In this document: piece by piece, positions 1 to 6,403 of the stretch
Numbering within the stretch: position 1 is the first letter of the stretch
Layout: each line of letters starts with the position of its first letter
Origin: Bacteroidales bacterium
GTDB lineage: Bacteria > Bacteroidota > Bacteroidia > Bacteroidales > UBA12077
Assembly: GCA_030635365.1 (NCBI GenBank)
Contig: DAOVYZ010000083.1
Coordinates: forward strand, 1 to 9,819
Length of the DNA: 9,819 nt
Reading direction: 5' to 3'
Notes under the pieces: generated by a model
Database searches by the model: none
What the model was told of the DNA's origin: nothing
The model's input: the letters and a program-made list of their open reading frames with translations, nothing else
Position numbers and translations under genes: made by a program

Positions 1-700
1 CTGAATAAAATACAAAGTCTTTATCATCAAATTCTTTTTCAAGAATTATTTCAATACTGGTTTTATTATTAGTATTTCTTTCAGCAATAAATACATCAGT
101 TATTTCATCAAGCAGTTCATTTAACCTAAACTCTGTATATACTATTTTCAATTGTTGTGCCTTATTTTTTGATAATTCTATCAAATTATCAATTAATTCA
201 TGAACAGTTTGCCCACTTCTCTTAATAATTTTAATATTTTTTTTCTTTTCATTCTCATCAATATTTTCACTATCCAATATTAAATCCGAAAATCCTATAA
301 TTCCATTTAATGGAGTTCTTAGTTCATGTGAAATATTTGCCAAAAATGATTTTATTAATCTGTTTGTAACTTCTAAACCCTCATTTTTTAATTTTAGTTT
401 TTTAAAGTCTGTCTCAATATTGTTAATATATTCTTTAATTTTTTCTTCTTTCTTTTTCCTGGCAAGAGTTAAAACATAAATTACCATTCCGAATAATAAT
501 ATAATAAAACTGAAAAATATTACCTGGTATTTAGCTTTTACTAAAAATCCAAAAAATCCAACATTTATAATATCATTTGATGTTTGTATATTATTAAAAC
601 AAGAGTTAAATAAATATATACTTCCCTTTTCGAAAGAAAAAAGCGTAGTAGTAGTCAGGATTAATACGAAAAGGATTATTGTATACTTTGTATACTTCAT
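1..700 (-). CDS. Membrane sensor histidine kinase, N-terminal part (C-terminus cut by window edge)
   Basis: Reading the minus strand from the ATG at 698-700 gives 233 uninterrupted codons to the window edge. Residues about 7-22 form a hydrophobic N-terminal segment (signal anchor or signal peptide), followed by a short polar stretch of about 35 residues and a second clear membrane segment at about 59-80. A basic, Lys/Glu-rich helix (81-112, probable coiled coil) leads into a HisKA dimerisation domain. Its H-box is FLANISHELRTPLNGIIGFS, with phospho-acceptor His125 (codon 326-328) in the classic SHELRTPL context. The helix ending LIDNLIELSK completes HisKA at about residue 180, and the last residues look like the linker into the ATPase domain, which lies outside the window. 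The segment between the membrane helices is too short for a known sensor domain, so the input signal is unknown. It lies 111 nt downstream of rnfA behind a terminator, so it is probably a separate unit. The call as a kinase is very secure; partner and signal are not visible. Confidence 0.93.
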   Translation of the reverse strand, partial: MKYTKYTIILFVLILTTTTLFSFEKGSIYLFNSCFNNIQTSNDIINVGFFGFLVKAKYQVIFFSFIILLFGMVIYVLTLARKKKEEKIKEYINNIETDFKKLKLKNEGLEVTNRLIKSFLANISHELRTPLNGIIGFSDLILDSENIDENEKKKNIKIIKRSGQTVHELIDNLIELSKNKAQQLKIVYTEFRLNELLDEITDVFIAERNTNNKTSIEIILEKEFDDKDFVFYS

Positions 701-758
701 TGTTAGTTAATTAACGCCACAATATAAAAAAAATAGTACATATATTAAAATTAGAAAC

Positions 759-786
759 AAAAAAGAGCAACTGATACAGTTACTCT
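759..786 (-). terminator. Intrinsic terminator of the rnf operon
   Basis: On the minus strand, 25 nt after the rnfA stop, the sequence reads AGAG-T-AACTG, loop TAT, CAGTT-G-CTCT. This is a 10-bp stem whose only non-Watson-Crick pair is one U-G wobble, with a 3-nt loop, immediately followed by TTTTT. This is a textbook rho-independent terminator. It closes the rseC-rnf transcript and separates it from the histidine kinase gene downstream. Confidence 0.85.
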
Positions 787-811
787 AAGTATATATAATA
801 TTTTTCTAATT

Positions 812-1384
812 TTATACTAATCCTGCAAATCCCATAAATGCTAATGCTAACAAACCTGCAACAACAAATGCTATAGGCACTCCTTTCATTCCTTTTGGGA
901 TGTTAACCATATCCATGTGCTCCCGCAATCCGGCAAATATAATTAATGCCAATCCAAATCCAATTGCATTTGATATAGCAAAAACAACGCTTTCCATTAA
1001 ATTATAATCCTTTTGTACAGCTAAAATAGCAACTCCTAATACAGCACAGTTTGTAGTAATTAAAGGTAAAAAAATACCTAAAGCCTGATATAAAGCAGGA
1101 CTAACTTTCTTTAGAATAATCTCAACCAACTGAACCAGAGCGGCTATTACAAAAATAAAAGTAATGGTTTGCATAAAAGCAATTCCGTATGCATCTAAAA
1201 CATATTTTTGTAACAAATATGTTACAATAGTTGCTATAACCATTACAAAGGTAACTGCCCCTGCCATTCCAGCAGAAGTTTCAACTTTACTTGAAACTCC
1301 TATAAAAGGGCATATACCAAAGAATTGATTTAATACTATATTATTTACAAATATTGCCGATATGATGATAATGATATAATCCAT
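812..1384 (-). CDS. rnfA: RnfA, electron transport complex membrane subunit A
   Basis: This 190-residue integral membrane protein has about six hydrophobic helices and the usual length for the RnfA/RsxA/NqrE family. The N-terminal signature NNIVLNQFFGICPFIGVS (residues 14-31) and the half-repeat LPLITTNCAVLGVA (106-119) are diagnostic. Cys25 and Cys113 sit in the two inverted half-repeats. In Rnf and the related Nqr complex, such cysteines of RnfA together with those of RnfE hold a [2Fe-2S] cluster inside the membrane that passes electrons between the cytoplasmic and outer faces. It is the last gene of the operon, starting 10 nt after the rnfE stop. No Shine-Dalgarno sequence is seen before its ATG. 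The terminator at 759-786 follows it. Nothing is missing or truncated. Confidence 0.97.
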   Translation of the reverse strand: MDYIIIIISAIFVNNIVLNQFFGICPFIGVSSKVETSAGMAGAVTFVMVIATIVTYLLQKYVLDAYGIAFMQTITFIFVIAALVQLVEIILKKVSPALYQALGIFLPLITTNCAVLGVAILAVQKDYNLMESVVFAISNAIGFGLALIIFAGLREHMDMVNIPKGMKGVPIAFVVAGLLALAFMGFAGLV

Positions 1385-1394
1385 AGTAATTTAT

Positions 1395-1982
1395 TTAAGC
1401 CGTTTTCTTATTGATTTTGTTTATCAGGACAATCAGGTAGCCTAATGCAATAAATGCACCCGGTGCTAATACAAACACTAACATTCCATCTCCCTCAATA
1501 AATTTGAATCCGAAAATAGAACCGCTTCCTAATATTTCACGAACTCCACCAAGGATAGTTAAAGCCATTGCAAATCCTAATCCCATTCCTAATCCATCAA
1601 TAATTGATGAAAATACACTATTTTTTGAAGCAAAAGCTTCGGCTCTCCCTAATACAAGACAGTTTACAACAATTAGAGGTATAAATAATCCCAATTGTTC
1701 AAATAATGCAGGTACATATGCTTGCATAAGCAACTCGACCATTGTTACAAAAGATGCAATAATTACAATAAAAGAAGGAATACGAACCTTATCTGGAATT
1801 TGAGATTTAACTAATGAAACCACCAGATTTGACATAACTAATACAAAAGTGGTAGCCAATCCCATACCTAATCCATTTATTGCAGATGTAGTAACACCTA
1901 ATGTCGGACACAATCCAAGAAATAATACAAATACTGCATTTTCCTTAAAAAATCCTTTGCTAAAATTTTTCCATTGACTCAT
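1395..1982 (-). CDS. rnfE: RnfE, electron transport complex membrane subunit E
   Basis: This 195-residue membrane protein is homologous in layout to RnfA, as expected for the RnfE/RsxE/NqrD family, with about six helices. Signatures are FLGLCPTLGVTTSA (residues 21-34), IPLIVVNCLVLGRAEAFAS (101-119) and the GLGMGLGF segment (130-137). Cys25 and Cys108 are the expected ligands that complete the membrane [2Fe-2S] site with RnfA. The ATG overlaps the rnfG stop as ATGA (1979-1982), which indicates translational coupling. A perfect AAGGAGGT Shine-Dalgarno sits 5 nt upstream inside the end of rnfG, which fixes this start. A C-terminal NKINKKTA tail gives a positive cytoplasmic end. The gene is intact. 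Confidence 0.97.
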   Translation of the reverse strand: MSQWKNFSKGFFKENAVFVLFLGLCPTLGVTTSAINGLGMGLATTFVLVMSNLVVSLVKSQIPDKVRIPSFIVIIASFVTMVELLMQAYVPALFEQLGLFIPLIVVNCLVLGRAEAFASKNSVFSSIIDGLGMGLGFAMALTILGGVREILGSGSIFGFKFIEGDGMLVFVLAPGAFIALGYLIVLINKINKKTA

Positions 1983-2557
1983 TTTTTACCTCCTTTCATA
2001 TATGCTTTGTATGCTCTATCAACAGCATCACAAAATGCTCTGGAGCTAATAGTAGAAGCAGTAATTGCATCTACTTCACCGCCATCTTTTGTTACCTTTA
2101 ACATAAAGTTAGCAGGATTTTTTCCATTAAATTGGACACTCCAATCAGATTTGCTTTTTTGCATTTTATCTCCTAAACCAGGAGTTTCTTTATGTTCTAA
2201 TACAGATATATTATGAATAGTTCCATCGGGTAGAAACCCAACCATAATTTTAAAACTACCACTAAATGCTTTATTAGTAAATGTGCTAACAGCTGTACCA
2301 ACTAATTCACCGCTTTTCTTTGCCGGGAAAAGCTCAAGCACTCCTCCTTCAACATCAATTTTATACGCTTCTTTCCCTGGTTCATTATCAAATTCAGGAA
2401 CAACCTGCATAATAGCATTATTTTGTTTTGCAAGTTTACTTTCTGCAATAGGGCCCTTTGTTAATTCGTACAAATACCCAAGTGCAGCTGATGCTACAAA
2501 TGTTACCAAAAACAGTGTTAGCAACATACTTACAAATGTAGATTCTTTTTTAGCCAT
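1979..2557 (-). CDS. rnfG: RnfG, FMN-carrying electron transport complex subunit G
   Basis: This 192-residue protein has one N-terminal membrane anchor (about residues 8-29) and an extracytoplasmic FMN-binding domain, matching RnfG/NqrC architecture and length. The conserved ETPGLGDKM motif (124-132) and the C-terminal DAITASTISSRAFCDAV segment (163-179) identify it. In this family FMN is attached through a phosphoester to the Thr at the end of an S/T-G-A-T motif by ApbE. Here the motif reads T-A-S-T, with Thr169 as the expected acceptor, so Gly and Ala are replaced by Ala and Ser. No apbE is visible in the window, so the transferase must be encoded elsewhere. The start ATG lacks a Shine-Dalgarno. 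A 112-nt gap with a repeat element separates it from rnfD upstream, while its stop overlaps the rnfE start. Confidence 0.96.
   Translation of the reverse strand: MAKKESTFVSMLLTLFLVTFVASAALGYLYELTKGPIAESKLAKQNNAIMQVVPEFDNEPGKEAYKIDVEGGVLELFPAKKSGELVGTAVSTFTNKAFSGSFKIMVGFLPDGTIHNISVLEHKETPGLGDKMQKSKSDWSVQFNGKNPANFMLKVTKDGGEVDAITASTISSRAFCDAVDRAYKAYMKGGKK
1988..1995 (-). promoter_or_regulatory. Strong Shine-Dalgarno of rnfE
   Basis: The minus strand carries AAGGAGGT, a full 8-nt complement of the 16S rRNA 3' end, then AAAAA and the rnfE ATG, giving an ideal 5-nt spacer. It lies inside the last rnfG codons (K-G-G-K-K-stop), so part of the match is forced by that protein sequence. It supports the chosen rnfE start and stands out because most other genes here have no such site. 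Confidence 0.8.
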
Positions 2558-2585
2558 ATTATTTAATTATTTTTTTTTAATGTCT

Positions 2586-2678
2586 AATGATTATTGACTT
2601 ATTATTAATTCTTTTCTGTTTATACTTTATCTCGCAAAGCCGCTAAGACGCAAAGAAAATAATTAGTCATTAATCATT
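2586..2678. repeat. Small intergenic repeat element between rnfD and rnfG
   Basis: The core at 2633-2655 (plus strand) has three 7-mers at an exact 8-bp spacing: CGCAAAG, CGCTAAG and CGCAAAG, preceded by TCT at 2630-2632. From memory, this CGCAAAG/CGCTAAGA pattern recurs between genes in many environmental Bacteroidota and other genomes. An imperfect inverted repeat brackets it: AATGATTATTGACTTA at 2586-2601 and TTAGTCATTAATCATT at 2663-2678 match at 14 of 16 positions when one is reverse-complemented. The right arm overlaps the rnfD stop codon. The core is clearly GC-richer than its surroundings. Whether the arms belong to the element is uncertain, because they are AT-rich. Confidence 0.6.
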
Positions 2679-3668
2679 TCTAAGCTCTCCAAAACGCTTT
2701 GGTTTAATATATGAGTTAATTAGTGGAACAAATGCATTCATAATTAAAATTGCAAATGAAACACCTTCAGGATAAGATCCATAAACACGAATAAGAACTG
2801 TAATCACTCCTATACCTATTCCAAATATCCACATCCCTTTTACCGACATTGGCGATGTAACATAGTCGGTTGCCATAAATACTGCACCTAACATAACACC
2901 TCCAGTTAGTAAATGAAATAATGGATCAGCATTTGCTTCAGGGTTTGCCAGCCATAATATTCCAGTAAATATTGTTATTGTTGCAATTATCGAAACAGGA
3001 ATATGCCAGGTTATAACTTTACGTATGAGCAAATATGCAAATCCTATCATTATTGCCAAAGCGGCAATCTCACCCATTGATCCTCCCATATGACCATAGA
3101 AAAGTTCCATATGGCTAGGTATCTTATCCATTATTGCAGAAACTGATTCCCCTGCTCCAATTCCTTCTTTCATAACTCCAAGAGGTGTAGCACCAGTAAT
3201 AGCATCAGTATAACTATTACTAAAACCTGTTGGCATTGACCAGCTTGTCATTTGCACAGGGAAAGATATTAATAAAAATACTCGCCCAACTAACGCTGGA
3301 TTGAAAGGATTGTTTCCTAACCCTCCAAAAGACATTTTGCCAACCCCAATAGCAACTAAGCTACCTATAATAATAATTCCTATTGGAAGATTTGCAGGAA
3401 CATTAAATGCTAATAATATCCCGGTAACTAAAGCAGAACCGTCAGATATTGTTGGTTCTTGTTTAAGTAGAAATTTTTGAATTAGCCATTCAAAAGCTAA
3501 GCACGAAACCACCGCTGTTAAAGTCACAATTATTGCCCCCATTCCAAAAAAGTAGATTGAGAATGCCAAAACAGGCAGCATGGCAATAACCACATCGAAC
3601 ATCAGCCGTTTTGCCGTTGTGTCCTCGTACACGTGAGGAGATGGTGATATTGTAATTGTTTTGTTCAT
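2670..3668 (-). CDS. rnfD: RnfD, FMN-carrying membrane subunit D
   Basis: This 332-residue polytopic membrane protein of the RnfD/NqrB family contributes to the ion-translocating core. The family N-terminus MNKTITISPSPHVYEDTTAK, the GGLGNNPFNPALVGRVFLL segment (115-133), TDAITGATPLG (154-164), ATDYVTSPMS (266-275) and EGVSFAILIMNAFVPLI (301-317) are all present. Thr161 of the TGAT motif is the expected covalent FMN site. I chose the ATG at 3666-3668, because a longer reading from 3773 adds 35 polar residues that are just rnfC sequence in another frame, while the family motif SPSPHV normally lies close to the N-terminus. The start overlaps the rnfC stop by one base (TAATG), so the two are translationally coupled. 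The C-terminus is intact; the stop lies next to the repeat element. Confidence 0.96.
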   Translation of the reverse strand: MNKTITISPSPHVYEDTTAKRLMFDVVIAMLPVLAFSIYFFGMGAIIVTLTAVVSCLAFEWLIQKFLLKQEPTISDGSALVTGILLAFNVPANLPIGIIIIGSLVAIGVGKMSFGGLGNNPFNPALVGRVFLLISFPVQMTSWSMPTGFSNSYTDAITGATPLGVMKEGIGAGESVSAIMDKIPSHMELFYGHMGGSMGEIAALAIMIGFAYLLIRKVITWHIPVSIIATITIFTGILWLANPEANADPLFHLLTGGVMLGAVFMATDYVTSPMSVKGMWIFGIGIGVITVLIRVYGSYPEGVSFAILIMNAFVPLINSYIKPKRFGELRND

Positions 3669-4999
3669 TACTGTTTTCTTAATCTTATGATTTGACTTAC
3701 TCTGGATTTTCCTAACCTGATGTAATCTAATAATGGTAATCCTGCAGGACAAGTATAAGCACATGAACCACATTCAATACAATCCATTACACCACCGGTT
3801 TCCAGTTTATCATTTATCTCTAATTGAGCTAATTTATTTAAAAGAAAAGGTTCTAAACCCTGTGGGCATACAGAAACACATTTTGCACATCGGATACAAT
3901 TGCTTTCTTTTTTCCTCTTCGATTCTTCAGCCGGCATAATCAATATTCCTGATGTTCCTTTTACAACCGGAACTTCAAGAGAATTAACAGCCTTACCCAT
4001 CATAGGGCCACCGTTAATAATTTTGCCTGTATCTTCAGGTAAACCACCTGCAGCTTCAACCAAATCTGTCACAGGTGCACCAATACGTACCATAAAATTA
4101 GAAGGTTTTTTTACCGATTCCCCTGTTAAAGTAACTACCCGTTCAAATAGAGGTTTATTTTTTTGAACCGCTTCATAAACAGCAAATGCAGTACCTACAT
4201 TATGAACAACAGCTCCTACATCAAGAGGCAAAGCTCCTGAAGGCACTTCGCGATTTATTAAAGCTTTTATCAATTGTTTTTCTCCCCCTTGAGGATATTG
4301 AACCTTCAATGCATGAACTTCGATACCCGGATATTCTTTAACTACATTTTGCAGATGAGAAATCGCATCCGGTTTATTATTCTCAACCCCAATTAAGGCT
4401 ATATTAACGCTAAGTGCTTTCATTAAGATTTGAATACCTATTAACATTTCTTCAGCTTTCTCAAGCATTAAGCGATGATCTGAAGTTAAATAAGGCTCAC
4501 ATTCAACACCATTAATGATAAGAACATCTATCTTTTTACCATCAGGTACCGATAGCTTAACATGAGATGGAAATGTAGCTCCACCCAGTCCTACTATACC
4601 AGATTCATTAATTTTATTAATGATTTCTTTATCAGTTAAACTAATCTCTTTCTTAATAAGACTAGATTTATCAATACCCTCATTCCATTCATCACCCTCA
4701 ACATCAATTATAACACACGGACGTTTATATCCAGAAGAATCAAGAACATTGTCAATTTTAACAACTGTTCCGGAAACTGAAGAATGTATATTCGCTGATA
4801 CAAATCCTGCGCTTTCGGCAATTTTATCTCCCACCTTTATTTTGTCACCTTTAGCAACAATAGGTTTAGAGGGAGCACCAATATGTTGTGCAATTGGTAT
4901 TGATACTATTTTTGGAAGTGGCAATGCCTCAATAGCACTACCAGCAGAATACTTACCTTCTGCCGGATGAACACCACCTTTTGGAAATGTTTTTAACAC
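3668..4999 (-). CDS. rnfC: RnfC, NADH/FMN and iron-sulfur subunit C
   Basis: This 443-residue peripheral cytoplasmic subunit exchanges electrons with NAD+/NADH. Residues about 35-100 form the barrel-sandwich (biotinyl-like) domain. GLGGATFPSHVKL (137-149) and INGVECEPYLTSDH (162-175) are the FMN/NADH-binding Rossmann-type signatures shared with NuoF. An SLBB-type region follows at about 285-340. Two ferredoxin-type [4Fe-4S] sites use Cys368/371/374 with Cys417, and Cys407/410/413 with Cys378. It is a compact form of the family, lacking the long Ala/Lys-rich C-terminal extension of enterobacterial RsxC. The start is GTG (4997-4999) with an AAGGAGGG ribosome site 5 nt upstream, the only non-ATG start in the operon. 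The stop overlaps the rnfD start as TAATG. Confidence 0.97.
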   Translation of the reverse strand: MLKTFPKGGVHPAEGKYSAGSAIEALPLPKIVSIPIAQHIGAPSKPIVAKGDKIKVGDKIAESAGFVSANIHSSVSGTVVKIDNVLDSSGYKRPCVIIDVEGDEWNEGIDKSSLIKKEISLTDKEIINKINESGIVGLGGATFPSHVKLSVPDGKKIDVLIINGVECEPYLTSDHRLMLEKAEEMLIGIQILMKALSVNIALIGVENNKPDAISHLQNVVKEYPGIEVHALKVQYPQGGEKQLIKALINREVPSGALPLDVGAVVHNVGTAFAVYEAVQKNKPLFERVVTLTGESVKKPSNFMVRIGAPVTDLVEAAGGLPEDTGKIINGGPMMGKAVNSLEVPVVKGTSGILIMPAEESKRKKESNCIRCAKCVSVCPQGLEPFLLNKLAQLEINDKLETGGVMDCIECGSCAYTCPAGLPLLDYIRLGKSRVSQIIRLRKQ

Positions 5000-5004
5000 T
5001 GTAT

Positions 5005-5012
5005 CCCTCCTT
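5005..5012 (-). promoter_or_regulatory. Strong Shine-Dalgarno of rnfC (GTG start)
   Basis: The minus strand reads AAGGAGGG, then ATACA, then GTG. The site lies in non-coding DNA, so unlike the rnfE site it is not imposed by an overlapping protein. It fixes the GTG at 4999 as the rnfC start and may compensate for the weak start codon. Confidence 0.8.
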
Positions 5013-5031
5013 GTTTTTATTAGTTTAAACT

Positions 5032-5048
5032 TTAGAATGTCATTCTAA
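5032..5048. repeat. Perfect 17-bp palindrome in the rnfB-rnfC gap
   Basis: The sequence TTAGAATGTCATTCTAA has two perfect 8-nt arms around a single T. It lies 7 nt after the rnfB stop and about 20 nt before the rnfC Shine-Dalgarno. As RNA it could form only a short hairpin (TTAGA/TCTAA stem with a 7-nt loop). As DNA it looks like a dimeric protein binding site. No T-tract follows, so it is not an obvious terminator. Function is unknown. Confidence 0.5.
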
Positions 5049-5054
5049 TCAGTT

Positions 5055-5939
5055 TTATTTAGTCTCGGTTTTTGCAGGTTCAGCTTTTGTTGCTTTCTCT
5101 GTCTCAAGTTTCACCTTTCGTGGTGGAAAATTTATTTCAAGAATTGCATTTGTAGGACACACTTCTACACACTTTCTGCAAAGTTTACATTTGTTTGGAT
5201 CGATGTATGCAAGAAAATTTTCAACTGTAATAGCGTCGTAAGCACAAACTTTAACACAAGCTTTACAACCAATACAGGCAACTTCGCATGCTTTCTTTGC
5301 AATTCCGCCTTTGTCCATATTAACGCATGAAACGAATATCTTACGATCTTTTTTATTCTTTTTTCTTAGTTCAATGATATCGTTAGGACATACTTTAACA
5401 CAAGCTCCACAGGCTGTGCAATTATCGTCAATAACCACCGGCAAACCTGTTTCCTGATCCATGTAAATTGCATCAAAATCACATACATCAACACAATCAC
5501 CTAAACCAAGACAACCATACTGGCAACCTGTTTCGCCTGAATATAAGCTCGAAGAAATAGTACATGAAGAAGCTCCATCATATTCATTAACCCTTGGACG
5601 ATGATTAGGTGAACCCGAACATCGAACAACAGCAACAAGTGGATCTTTGGCTTCTACAGCTTTACCCAAAATTTCAGCTGCCTGAGCCATCGTTTCATTA
5701 CCCCCAACAGGGCAATAAAACGGTGATAAATCATCAGCCTTTACCATAGCTTCTGCAAAACCACGACAACCCGGATAACCGCAACCACCACAATTTGCTG
5801 CAGGCAGAATTTCTTCTACCTGGTCAATACGCGGGTCTTCATATACTTTAAATTTTTGTGCTACAAAATACAGGATTATTGCAGCTATAGCCCCAATCGC
5901 ACTGAGAGAAATAATAGTAAACAAAATTGTTGTACTCAT
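5055..5939 (-). CDS. rnfB: RnfB, long ferredoxin-accepting iron-sulfur subunit B
   Basis: This 294-residue subunit is the electron entry point from reduced ferredoxin. A membrane anchor lies at about residues 4-27. A Fis-type [4Fe-4S] domain follows with Cys50, 53, 58 and 76 (ANCGGCGYPGCRGFAEAM). The remainder is cysteine-rich, with Cys139/143/149/153, Cys174/177/180/184, Cys222/225/228/232 and Cys251/254/257/261, giving four ferredoxin-type cluster motifs; further cysteines lie at 107, 126, 205 and 218. This is the long multi-cluster form known from Bacteroidota and acetogens rather than the roughly 190-residue proteobacterial RsxB with two ferredoxin motifs. A Lys/Glu/Ala-rich tail (about 274-294) ends the protein. 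It starts 11 nt after the rseC stop, with no Shine-Dalgarno visible. It is followed by 55 nt holding the palindrome and the rnfC ribosome site. Confidence 0.97.
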   Translation of the reverse strand: MSTTILFTIISLSAIGAIAAIILYFVAQKFKVYEDPRIDQVEEILPAANCGGCGYPGCRGFAEAMVKADDLSPFYCPVGGNETMAQAAEILGKAVEAKDPLVAVVRCSGSPNHRPRVNEYDGASSCTISSSLYSGETGCQYGCLGLGDCVDVCDFDAIYMDQETGLPVVIDDNCTACGACVKVCPNDIIELRKKNKKDRKIFVSCVNMDKGGIAKKACEVACIGCKACVKVCAYDAITVENFLAYIDPNKCKLCRKCVEVCPTNAILEINFPPRKVKLETEKATKAEPAKTETK

Positions 5940-5950
5940 TTTTCAGATTT

Positions 5951-6373
5951 TTAGTCTATTTTATTAATTGTAAATGTAAATTTTTTTCTAATCTTATCCT
6001 TTAAAAAAAATAATGTTATATAATATGGTATTAGAACAGATAATGCTCCAATCCCTGCTATTGCTTCGTTTTTTGTAATTACACTTAAAATAATCAGAAT
6101 AAACAAAACCAGTAAAAATGGTAGTACATAACTTAAAAATAAAGCCCTGAAACCGAGTGATTGTTTCAATACAACATTAACTTCTTCTCCTTCCTGATAC
6201 TGATTTGTAAAATCGATTACCTCTACACTTTTCTCCTGCATATCTGCAGCAGTGCATACTCCTTTTGCGTGACATGAAGCACAACCGGACATAGCCAAAA
6301 AGCTTACGCTAATCTCATTCCCTTGAATAGAATCAATACGCCCTTTATGTTCGATTGCTTTAGAATTTGACAT
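5951..6373 (-). CDS. rseC: RseC/SoxR-reducing-system family protein, first gene of the rnf operon
   Basis: This 140-residue small membrane protein has an N-terminal beta-rich soluble domain bearing SGCASCHAKGVCTAADM (29-45; Cys31, Cys34, Cys40), the cysteine cluster characteristic of RseC. Two membrane helices follow at about 76-98 and 103-124, then a basic end (KDKIRKK). In Escherichia coli, RseC works with the RsxABCDGE complex to keep SoxR reduced and also touches sigma-E control. Bacteroidota generally keep the gene next to rnfB without an obvious SoxR link, so here a role in assembly or in electron transfer with Rnf is an inference. The ATG at 6371-6373 follows a dyad symmetry that directly abuts it and has no Shine-Dalgarno. 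The promoter-like element at 6404-6411 suggests that this is the first gene of the transcript. Confidence 0.92.
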   Translation of the reverse strand: MSNSKAIEHKGRIDSIQGNEISVSFLAMSGCASCHAKGVCTAADMQEKSVEVIDFTNQYQEGEEVNVVLKQSLGFRALFLSYVLPFLLVLFILIILSVITKNEAIAGIGALSVLIPYYITLFFLKDKIRKKFTFTINKID

Positions 6374-6401
6374 CCGATTTTCTTAATATTTTGAAATCGG
6401 A
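6373..6401 (-). promoter_or_regulatory. Dyad symmetry abutting the rseC start codon
   Basis: TCCGATTT (6373-6380) and AAATCGGA (6394-6401) are perfect 8-nt arms around a 13-nt AT-rich spacer. The arm nearest the gene includes the A of the rseC ATG. If transcription starts just after the -7 element at 6404-6411, the structure would form in the short 5' leader and could hide the start codon; alternatively it is an operator. The GC content of the arms in an AT-rich gap argues against chance. Confidence 0.5.
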
Positions 6402-6403
6402 TA

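Noticed and set aside
706..715. GTTAATTAAC palindrome upstream of the histidine kinase
   Set aside because: Short, almost pure A/T, and expected by chance at this base composition; no promoter element supports it.
2558..2669. A small gene in the rnfD-rnfG gap
   Set aside because: No open frame with a plausible start and ribosome site fits in 112 nt; the gap is explained by the repeat element and AT-rich filler.
3669..3773. Longer RnfD start at 3773, adding 35 residues
   Set aside because: The extra residues are the end of rnfC read in another frame, are unlike any RnfD N-terminus, and the family motif TISPSPHVYED begins right after the ATG at 3668, which couples to the rnfC stop as TAATG.
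1504..4970. Several plus-strand open frames (for example 1504-1803, 1974-2216, 2283-2597, 3733-3939, 3900-4166, 4620-4970)
   Set aside because: All lie antisense to well-conserved rnf genes, have low-complexity Pro/Ser/Ile-rich translations, and lack motifs or ribosome sites; they are shadows of the real genes.
812..6373. Na+-translocating Nqr complex instead of Rnf
   Set aside because: RnfB and the ferredoxin-type cysteines of RnfC are present and there is no NqrF-like flavoprotein or NqrA; gene order and the RseC neighbour fit Rnf.
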